Shown here in pieces: positions 27,969 through 34,150 of a stretch of DNA of 64,000 nt. The position numbers were made by a program, and so were the translations under genes. The notes below the pieces were generated by a model. That model made no database searches and had not been told where the DNA came from. It saw only the letters and a program-made list of their open reading frames with translations. Origin of the DNA: UBA1361 sp041656375. GTDB taxonomy: Bacteria > Bacillota_I > Bacilli_A > RFN20 > CAG-826. The stretch is taken from contig CAYPGR010000003.1 of NCBI GenBank assembly GCA_964410505.1, forward strand, positions 39,234 through 103,233. The letters run 5' to 3'. Numbering within the stretch: the stretch's first letter is position 1; each line of letters begins with the position of its first letter.

Positions 27969-28823
27969 TTATTCAATTTCTTCGTAATAATATGAAGTAT
28001 CAACGCCTTTTAAAAATAGTTCTCTATTGTCAATCTCATCAGTCAAAGCGTTTTTAAGTATTCTTTTAATGTCCTCATCACTATTTGGACTAAGAGTCAT
28101 CGCATCTAAATATTCTTTTTTCTCAATTTTTGACCAATCAACACAAACGCTCAATTCTTTCTTAAAGATTAAATCGACCCAAATACGTGTTGCCCGACCA
28201 TTACCTTCCATGAAAGGGTGTGCAACATTCATTTCAATATATTTATTAACAATTTCATCAAATGTTGATTGCGGCATTTTTTCAATTTCTCCTAAAATTT
28301 GAGGTAGAAAATCACCATTTGCAAAAACAAAACCACCTTTAGAAATCGTTTTGGTCCTTATCTTTCCAGCGAATGGGTATAGACCTTCAAATAGAAACGC
28401 ATGTATTTTTAGGAGGCTGATTGTTTTCCCAATTTCATCATCTTGAATAAGATTTGATTTGAACACTTCATAGGCTTTTCTTTTGCTTTGCTCATCAAGG
28501 GGATCTAACATTCCGGTTAGCCAATTTTGAACAGCTAATTTATGTTTGGATGGCATGATTGTTACAAATAGACGCACACCTTCTTCATTCATAACATCCG
28601 ATAGGTATTTCTTGTTATCAGCAGCATATAATTTCAGTTGTCCACAAAATGAAGTCAACTCAGGATGTCTCATTTTAAACATGTTCCAATATCTTCTAGC
28701 ATCACTAGAATCTAAAAGCACTTTTGTTAAATCAACAGCGGAGTACCACCATTGAGATTTGTCATGATCCCAAACAGCTCTAACTGGTTGATTATTAAAA
28801 TAGCGAATGGAATGTTTTATCAT
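27969..28823 (-). CDS. BRO-N-like/Fic fusion protein (putative AMPylator)
   Basis: The C-terminal half carries the Fic motif His-Pro-Phe-Met-Glu-Gly-Asn-Gly-Arg-Ala-Thr-Arg (residues 202-213), which includes the catalytic His and the nucleotide-binding Gly-Asn-Gly-Arg. Fic enzymes usually transfer AMP to Tyr, Ser or Thr of target proteins. The N-terminal 110 residues look like a BRO-N DNA-binding domain (Val-Arg-Ala-Val-Trp-Asp at 14-19, Trp-Trp-Tyr-Ser-Ala-Val-Asp-Leu-Thr, and the Thr-Ser-Phe-Cys-Gly-Gln-Leu-Lys-Leu segment). I see no (Ser/Thr)-X3-Glu-(Gly/Asn) inhibitory helix and no antitoxin gene next to it. ATG 28823 was chosen over a TTG at 28841; no good ribosome site exists for either. 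Confidence 0.8.
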   Translation of the reverse strand: MIKHSIRYFNNQPVRAVWDHDKSQWWYSAVDLTKVLLDSSDARRYWNMFKMRHPELTSFCGQLKLYAADNKKYLSDVMNEEGVRLFVTIMPSKHKLAVQNWLTGMLDPLDEQSKRKAYEVFKSNLIQDDEIGKTISLLKIHAFLFEGLYPFAGKIRTKTISKGGFVFANGDFLPQILGEIEKMPQSTFDEIVNKYIEMNVAHPFMEGNGRATRIWVDLIFKKELSVCVDWSKIEKKEYLDAMTLSPNSDEDIKRILKNALTDEIDNRELFLKGVDTSYYYEEIE

Positions 28824-28849
28824 AATTAGATGATATAACAAACATTTTC

Positions 28850-28874
28850 AGTTGTCCACAAAATGTTGACAACT
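28850..28874. promoter_or_regulatory. Operator-like inverted repeat upstream of the Fic gene
   Basis: AGTTGTCCAC (28850-28859) and GTTGACAACT (28865-28874) form a 10-bp inverted repeat with one mismatch and a 5-base centre, 27 bases ahead of the start codon. A near copy lies inside the coding sequence at 28636-28660. Confidence 0.45.
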
Positions 28875-28880
28875 CAAATA

Positions 28881-28911
28881 AAAAAACAGGCCGATTGAAT
28901 CAAGCCTGTTT
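28881..28911 (-). terminator. Minus-strand terminator ahead of the Fic gene
   Basis: AAACAGGC (28884-28891) pairs with GCCTGTTT (28904-28911), 8 bp; the minus strand continues as a run of T and A. It would stop a transcript arriving from the IS21 side, but no intact minus-strand gene lies there. Confidence 0.6.
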
Positions 28912-29348
28912 AATCTAATGGAATTGTGTGACAGAAACGATTCAAAATCTAATTTGCGTTATTGAGAGTGATTGTGCTCCTCCCCTGGTCAACCTCCAAT
29001 GTTTACAGGGGAACAATGTTGATTATGATGGCTATGACTATAGAAAATCGTTCTAGAGTCTAAAAAAATCCTCAAAAAAAGAAAAAAGTGTCCAAATAAA
29101 AAAAGGACTGATATTTATATATCAATCCAATCTCTCATTTTTGGAACCACACGTTTAGTTTGATACTTTGAATACCCTAATAATTAACGAGTGAATACCT
29201 CTAGAACTATGATTCTTTTTTGACGCTATTTGACATAAGTAACGAATTTACTTTAAGGTGAACTGATACCAAAAACCTGTACTTTAACTTCCTTGTAATT
29301 ACTACATGGTTTATAGATAAATCACTCTATACTCATAAATCCTTTAGC
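28912..29348. other. Gene-poor decayed segment between Fic gene and IS21 element
   Basis: No complete gene is visible in these 437 bases. Two minus-strand terminators flank or lie in it (28881-28911 and 29099-29132), and 29115-29183 reads as 22 open minus-strand codons ending in a stop inside the second hairpin. This fits the worn 3' end of a lost gene. A 7-bp inverted repeat (TCCCCTG/CAGGGGA) lies near 28980-29010. Confidence 0.4.
29094..29129 (-). terminator. Minus-strand terminator in decayed segment
   Basis: GGACTGATAT pairs with ATATCAATCC across a 4-base loop, with one mismatch, and the minus strand continues with seven T. The hairpin contains the stop codon of the open minus-strand segment 29115-29183, as expected at a gene end. 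Confidence 0.6.
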
Positions 29349-29397
29349 TGTAAATGCCATCATATAAATGTAGGAAATTGACGGTCGAAAATGTAGG
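29349..29397 (+). repeat. Left terminal inverted repeat of the IS21 element
   Basis: This end begins TGTAAATG and matches the complement of the right end at 34 of 49 positions. It contains two ATGTAGG copies (near 29368 and at 29391-29397) that are likely transposase-binding sites. Confidence 0.75.
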
Positions 29398-29467
29398 TTT
29401 CTTACGGGTATGCTTTTCTTTTTGATAAACTTTTTCTAACTCACGATTAGAAAGGTTTAGAAATTAA

Positions 29468-30670
29468 ATGAGAAGAGACTTATATGAAAGGATGGTATTT
29501 ATGAAAAACCATGGTGAAGAGCCAAATTATGCCGAACTAGCTCGCCGCTATAACTGCGACTATCGGACGGTAAAACGCTACTTTGAGGGTGACGGATCAC
29601 TCAAAGAGAGAAAAAAGAATCCGTCGAAACTTGATAAATTTAAAGAAATTATTGAGGATAAACTGGAACTTGGTTGTACGTATGCTTCAATCTATCACTT
29701 TATTAAAAAGCTTGGTTATGACGGTAAGTATACAATTGTTCGTGAATATGCGAATAAAGTGATAGTGATCAAAACAAAGAAAGCAACCGTTCGTTTTGAA
29801 ACGATGCCAGGATTACAAGCACAAGTTGATTGGAAAGAACACCTAACCATGATTAGTCGTGAAGGCGAGGTCTTCACCGTGAATATCTTCCTTCTTGTTC
29901 TTGGTTATTCACGTTTAAAATTTCTAAAGCTGACCCTTGACCGTAATCAAGACACTCTAAAGGAGGCGCTGGTAGAAGGGTTCAAGTATATAGGTGGAAT
30001 TCCAAAAGAGATTCTCTTCGATAATATGAAAACTGTGATTGATCAAAGTCGTTCGCACTTCATGGACGCGGTTGTTAACGAGGACTTCTACGCCTTTAGT
30101 AAGGATATGGGTTTCGAGGTAATTGCTTGTCGCGCTTATCGCCCCGAAACAAAGGGAAAAGTTGAAGCACTCGCTAAGTTTACAAGCCGCCTTCAACCTT
30201 ACAACCACGACTTTGTTTCCCTTGATGAATTAAATGAAATTGTCAAAATGGTCAATGATGACATAAATCACGAAATATCCCAAGCGACAAACGAAATCCC
30301 TCTCACTCGTCATAAAAATGAAAAAGAATACTTATTACCCTTACCACGCGCTGAACTTCTTCTTAACTTCCTTACTAAACCACTAACAAGAATCGTTACG
30401 AAGGAGTCACTCATTACGTATCAGAATAACAAATATTCCTTGCCCCCTTATTATATCGGAAAAACTTTAACGATTAAACCATCCGCTGTTAACCTCGATA
30501 TTTTTGATAACGGTGTCCTCATTATGCGCCACCCCCTCTCAAATAAAAAATACAACTACAAAAAAGAACATTATATTGAAATTCTTAAAAGTGATGCCCT
30601 CCCCTTTAAAAATGATGATGATATTAATCGCATCGCCGAAAAGAATTTAAAACTCTACGATAATCTCTAA
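29468..30670 (+). CDS. istA: IS21 family transposase IstA
   Basis: A 400-residue DDE transposase. The N-terminus has a helix-turn-helix (Tyr-Ala-Glu-Leu-Ala-Arg-Arg-Tyr-Asn-Cys-Asp-Tyr-Arg-Thr-Val-Lys). The catalytic triad is readable as Asp in Gln-Val-Asp-Trp-Lys-Glu-His, Asp in Leu-Phe-Asp-Asn-Met-Lys, and Glu in Glu-Thr-Lys-Gly-Lys-Val-Glu. The length is normal and the frame is intact, so the element may be active. istB follows after 17 bases. The Asn/Lys-rich C-terminus is typical of IstA beta-barrel domains. Confidence 0.92.
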   Translation: MRRDLYERMVFMKNHGEEPNYAELARRYNCDYRTVKRYFEGDGSLKERKKNPSKLDKFKEIIEDKLELGCTYASIYHFIKKLGYDGKYTIVREYANKVIVIKTKKATVRFETMPGLQAQVDWKEHLTMISREGEVFTVNIFLLVLGYSRLKFLKLTLDRNQDTLKEALVEGFKYIGGIPKEILFDNMKTVIDQSRSHFMDAVVNEDFYAFSKDMGFEVIACRAYRPETKGKVEALAKFTSRLQPYNHDFVSLDELNEIVKMVNDDINHEISQATNEIPLTRHKNEKEYLLPLPRAELLLNFLTKPLTRIVTKESLITYQNNKYSLPPYYIGKTLTIKPSAVNLDIFDNGVLIMRHPLSNKKYNYKKEHYIEILKSDALPFKNDDDINRIAEKNLKLYDNL

Positions 30671-30687
30671 AAGGAAAGAACACCAAA

Positions 30688-31443
30688 ATGTCCCATTATA
30701 ATCAACTTATTAATAATTTAGATAACCTTAAACTCTTGAAAATGCGCGAACTCCTTCCCGCTTATCTTGATGATGCTATTATTAAAAACAAATCATTTGT
30801 TGATATTTTTAAAGAACTAACCGATCAAGAAGTTGCTTTCCGCGAAGAACGCGCACGCCTTATTAATCTTACTATTTCGCATTTCCCCTATCACAAACGT
30901 CTCGATGATTTTGATTTTGGCTACCAACCGTCCATTAATAAAACCCAGATTCTCGATCTTGCTTCGCTTCGCTTTGTTGAACAGGTTGAAAATATCCTCC
31001 TTATCGGCAACTCCGGTGTCGGCAAAACGCACCTTGCTACCGCGCTTGGCATTGAAGCTTCCAGTAAACGCGTCTCGACCTATTTTATCCACTTTAATAC
31101 ACTCATGCAAAAGTTTAAAGTCGCCGCGAGTGAAGGTACCGTCGACAAAGTTGTTAAACATTATCTAAAATACAAACTGCTTATCGTCGACGAAGTTGGC
31201 TATCTTCCTGTTGATAAAGATGCCGCGAATGGTTTCTTTCAGCTTGTCGCCGCTCGCTATGAAAGACGACCGCTAATTATTACATCAAATTTACCACTTT
31301 CTAAATGGGGCGATGTCTTTGGTGATTATACAATCGCTAACGCTATTATTGATCGCCTTGTTCATCATTCTCACATTATCAAAATAACCGGGCAATCCTA
31401 CCGCATCAAAGGTAAACTCCAATTTGAAAATGACGAGGACTAG
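30688..31443 (+). CDS. istB: IS21 family helper ATPase IstB
   Basis: A 251-residue AAA+ ATPase that assembles on DNA and directs IstA to its target. Walker A is Gly-Asn-Ser-Gly-Val-Gly-Lys-Thr-His-Leu-Ala (near 107-117) and Walker B is Leu-Leu-Ile-Val-Asp-Glu-Val-Gly-Tyr-Leu. An AAGGAAAG ribosome site lies ahead of the ATG. It is intact and ends 62 bases before the right end of the element. Confidence 0.92.
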   Translation: MSHYNQLINNLDNLKLLKMRELLPAYLDDAIIKNKSFVDIFKELTDQEVAFREERARLINLTISHFPYHKRLDDFDFGYQPSINKTQILDLASLRFVEQVENILLIGNSGVGKTHLATALGIEASSKRVSTYFIHFNTLMQKFKVAASEGTVDKVVKHYLKYKLLIVDEVGYLPVDKDAANGFFQLVAARYERRPLIITSNLPLSKWGDVFGDYTIANAIIDRLVHHSHIIKITGQSYRIKGKLQFENDED

Positions 31444-31456
31444 TCCTCGTCATTTA

Positions 31457-31505
31457 CCTACATTTTCAACCGCTATAAACCAACATAAATTTCTTGACAA
31501 TTACA
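31457..31505 (-). repeat. Right terminal inverted repeat of the IS21 element
   Basis: Read on the minus strand it begins TGTAATTG and mirrors the left end. Its outer base directly touches codon 35 of the broken gene at 31506-31610. Confidence 0.75.
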
Positions 31506-31610
31506 AATACGCACAGTTGTATAGACCGTTGGAATGAGCCCCATTAGCAATAAGGCAAGTAGGAGGCGGTAATTTATTTTTTTAATTGATTTAGATATAT
31601 TGCGCATCAT
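31506..31610 (-). pseudogene. 5' fragment of a MATE-like transporter gene cut by the IS21 element
   Basis: From ATG 31610, 35 codons read without a stop into the IS end: a basic start (Met-Arg-Asn-Ile-Ser-Lys-Ser-Ile-Lys-Lys) and then a hydrophobic stretch, Leu-Leu-Met-Gly-Leu-Ile-Pro-Thr-Val-Tyr-Thr-Thr-Val-Arg-Ile. The latter resembles the first helix of one group of MATE efflux proteins, from memory. The frame does not continue on the other side of the element at 29348, so the rest of the gene has been lost. If the family guess is wrong, it is still a truncated membrane-protein start. Confidence 0.5.
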
Positions 31611-31663
31611 TAATCTTTATTTTAGCAATGTATTTAAAGGAAAAATAGATATTTTTTTTATAG

Positions 31664-32659
31664 TTATTCTTGATATCCCAGTTTTATTAATAACCCACCA
31701 ATTAATGGACAGATGTTATTTGAGTTAGTTAACAAACTATTAATACCCAATAAGGAACATATTTTATTTGCTCTGCGTTTATTAGTATCTATGTAGCAGG
31801 TGGATACTCTATCTACATGCAGGGTTATTTTCCACTTGTTATCTGTTGTTTGTTCCTCTTTAAACATAATTTGCTGTACTAGTTCATGGATTTTCAATTT
31901 ATATAATATTTCTTTTCCATTATTCTCATTTAAGCCAATAAGAAAATCTTTAATGGCGATTTCTTCTTTATTCTCTATTATTTTCTCATGGGCTAGGCTA
32001 GCGGCTTGTAAGAGTGCATCTACTTTAGTATCAGAAATTCCCTCTATCTCATAATTGCCAAACTTTATTGTTGCCCTATAAAAACCGTTGCCCTTGTTCT
32101 CGAGGAGCTTAAAAGAATAGGTTAACTTATTATGTTTTTTTACTTTGCACCATCTTTTAACATATAAAAAAGAGGCAAACCCTTTGTAATTAATTTGTGT
32201 TCTATGAAACAACAAATTATTCACTAAATCGTAAAGCTTAATTTGATTAAAATTAGAATCAATAGCGATGGAGCCTACAACGCTCTCGAGTAAATCTCCT
32301 CTATAAGATCTTTGGATTTGTTCATTAGGGCTTAATCTAATATAGTGTTCGAACCCCAACTTATGTATGATAGAAGCGAGATTTTCATTCTCGACAATTA
32401 GTGATTTAAGAAATGTCAATTCTCCTGGATTAAATACGCTTTTTAGACCTTGACTATCATTTGACATTATTTGATCAAATAGAATTTTTGTAACGTGATA
32501 TTCGATGACTCTATCACCAATAAATTCTAGTACTTCAGAATTAAGCTCTTTTGATTCATTTGAAAATGAACTTCTCGTAAATGCTTGTCTCAAAAGCGCT
32601 TTATTTTTGAATTCGTAATCTAATTCTTTTTCAATTTGAATAATATCTTTTTCATCCAC
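31664..32659 (-). CDS. Accessory RNase III with two dsRNA-binding-like domains
   Basis: The N-terminal RNase III domain has the signature around Leu-Glu-Phe-Ile-Gly-Asp (Glu45, Asp49) and Gly-Asp-Leu-Leu-Glu-Ser-Val-Val-Gly (Asp122, Glu125), so all four metal-binding acids are present. Two tandem regions with dsRBD-like alpha-beta-beta-beta-alpha spacing follow: about 160-225 and about 255-315. At 331 residues it is about 100 longer than normal bacterial RNase III (about 230). It is AT-rich, not next to smc/ftsY or acpP, where rnc is usually found, and follows the methyltransferase-helicase-ATPase operon by 100 bases, so it is probably an accessory dsRNA nuclease of that island, not the housekeeping rnc. 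Confidence 0.75.
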   Translation of the reverse strand: MDEKDIIQIEKELDYEFKNKALLRQAFTRSSFSNESKELNSEVLEFIGDRVIEYHVTKILFDQIMSNDSQGLKSVFNPGELTFLKSLIVENENLASIIHKLGFEHYIRLSPNEQIQRSYRGDLLESVVGSIAIDSNFNQIKLYDLVNNLLFHRTQINYKGFASFLYVKRWCKVKKHNKLTYSFKLLENKGNGFYRATIKFGNYEIEGISDTKVDALLQAASLAHEKIIENKEEIAIKDFLIGLNENNGKEILYKLKIHELVQQIMFKEEQTTDNKWKITLHVDRVSTCYIDTNKRRANKICSLLGINSLLTNSNNICPLIGGLLIKLGYQE

Positions 32660-32759
32660 AATGACAAATCAATCCCCTAGAGTAAATTTATTATGATAAA
32701 ACTATTTTTTAAGGCGACCTTTAAGAATCAACACTTTCGTTAATTTTAAGAACCATCAG

Positions 32760-33788
32760 TTAATTAGTAACTTCAGGTATCTCCGTTAGTCTTTTTCCAT
32801 TAAATTTAAAATAAAGAGGGCCTTGATATGCTCCACTACTATTCACCTTTCCTAAACGAGTAAATAGTTCTCTTGTTAATGGCGATAAGTACCAGAGCCT
32901 ACCTTCAAACATGACTTTTCGTTCATTTTCAACATAGGCAACAAAGGACTCGTTTTCAGCAAAGACAATCTCCGCCCCTTTTTTAATACCTCTTTTAAAG
33001 AAATTAAAACGCGTATTGACTTCTTCTCCATTCGTCTTATCTACCTGCTCATTGCCGCTATTTTTAATGTCTCTAGCAGCGCCAGATACAGAAACCTCAG
33101 TAATATCTTCAATGATTTTGACAAATTTAGATAATTTAATACCTTTTCCTATTTCAACATTCAAAAAATCTTTACCTGTGGCTTCGAAGGCGAGATTTTT
33201 AATAGAATAATTTTTTAAATCATCTCCATACCGGATGCCAAACATATGCAGCATAGTCATTTGATAGCCATCAGGAGCCTCATTGTACATTTTTTTTAAA
33301 ATTTCCAAGTATTCATTATAGGTCAAATGACCATTTCCTTTTGGGAGGTCTTGGAATAGAAAATTTTGTATTATTTTCTTGTTTTCTGGCCAGGCTTTAA
33401 TATCCGTGAGTTGTATACTTTCAGAGTCAAAATCGAAAAATAAAAATGGGAGATTGTCTTTAGAAATCTTGAGTAAATTGTCAATATTCTTTTTTGTTTT
33501 TCGTTTGTTTTCATGGAATTTATTTGATTGCACGCTGGACATTTTCAGCAAAGTATTAAAATCGTTTGTATTTTCAATGCTAAAGTTGGAATCAAGAAAA
33601 TGATTAATCGTTTCAAAAATAGCAATGTCATATATCCTATTTGATTTACTCTCCCTGATATATTTTTTGATAATTTGAGCAACTATATCATCATATGTAA
33701 TTTTGACAGAATATGGATCCATCCTTTCGTCTATCAGGTCAATCAATGCACTAAAGACGTTTCTTTGGAGCGTATTTGCGGTTTGCAT
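32760..33788 (-). CDS. Putative RAMA-like domain protein of the defence operon
   Basis: The first 260 residues are unrecognised, helical and rich in Asn, Lys and Ile. The last 75 residues carry a pattern like the RAMA domain of modified-DNA readers: Gly-Ile-Lys-Lys-Gly-Ala-Glu-Ile near 268-275, a Val-Met-Phe-Glu-Gly strand, Leu-Ser-Pro-Leu-Thr-Arg-Glu-Leu, and Gln-Gly-Pro-Leu-Tyr-Phe near the end. RAMA domains are proposed to recognise DNA modification in restriction systems; the call rests on memory of the pattern. The start is one base after the stop of the 119-residue gene, so it is the last tightly coupled member of the operon. Confidence 0.5.
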   Translation of the reverse strand: MQTANTLQRNVFSALIDLIDERMDPYSVKITYDDIVAQIIKKYIRESKSNRIYDIAIFETINHFLDSNFSIENTNDFNTLLKMSSVQSNKFHENKRKTKKNIDNLLKISKDNLPFLFFDFDSESIQLTDIKAWPENKKIIQNFLFQDLPKGNGHLTYNEYLEILKKMYNEAPDGYQMTMLHMFGIRYGDDLKNYSIKNLAFEATGKDFLNVEIGKGIKLSKFVKIIEDITEVSVSGAARDIKNSGNEQVDKTNGEEVNTRFNFFKRGIKKGAEIVFAENESFVAYVENERKVMFEGRLWYLSPLTRELFTRLGKVNSSGAYQGPLYFKFNGKRLTEIPEVTN

Positions 33789-33789
33789 A

Positions 33790-34149
33790 TTAAATTATAT
33801 CCACTATGGTCCAATCTTTATTATTATTGATGATATCCAGTATCTTATCTAAACCTATACTTATTACTGCTCTAAGTGCATAATCTTCATCTTTTACGTC
33901 ATCATGATACAACCTAATTAACGTCCTAAAAAATTTGTCACCATCAAAATCTTCCATATGCCATTTGTTGTTTTTAAAACTGCCTTTGTATTCGTCTAGT
34001 GGCTTGTACTGGCTTAAATCAACCCTAGACAAGGCGTAACTAGCTGCAAATTTCGCTGTCGTCTTATCGTCATCAAAATATCCTTTTTCTTTAAGTTTGG
34101 CAATGCATTCATCATTGTCAACTGAAATGTTAATATCTGCTAGTGGCAT
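33790..34149 (-). CDS. Small protein of the defence operon, 119 residues
   Basis: A soluble acidic helical protein without known motif. Its size and its place directly after the DndD-like ATPase recall DndE of DNA-phosphorothioation operons, and Ala-Ala-Ser-Tyr-Ala-Leu-Ser and Leu-Tyr-His-Asp-Asp segments are in DndE-like positions, but I cannot claim homology. It starts one base after the stop of the ATPase gene and its own stop touches the next start, so its amounts are coupled to both neighbours. Confidence 0.6.
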   Translation of the reverse strand: MPLADINISVDNDECIAKLKEKGYFDDDKTTAKFAASYALSRVDLSQYKPLDEYKGSFKNNKWHMEDFDGDKFFRTLIRLYHDDVKDEDYALRAVISIGLDKILDIINNNKDWTIVDII

Positions 34150-34150
34150 A

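Larger units (their letters stand above)
29349..31505 (+). mobile_element. IS21-family insertion sequence with both ends
   Basis: The element spans 2,157 bases and holds istA and istB in the usual order. The two 49-base ends (29349-29397 and the complement of 31457-31505) align without gaps at 34 of 49 positions; both start TGTAA and both end in the identical AAATGTAGG, with a second copy of an ATGT(A/T)GG-like motif inside, as in the multiple-repeat ends of IS21 elements. The outer dinucleotides are TG and CA. The flanks (CCTTTAGC left, AATACGCA right) show no target duplication, which suggests a deletion or recombination after insertion. Confidence 0.85.

Noticed and set aside
29341..29348. 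Target-site duplication of the IS21 element
   Set aside because: CCTTTAGC on the left and AATACGCA on the right share no direct repeat at the defined ends.
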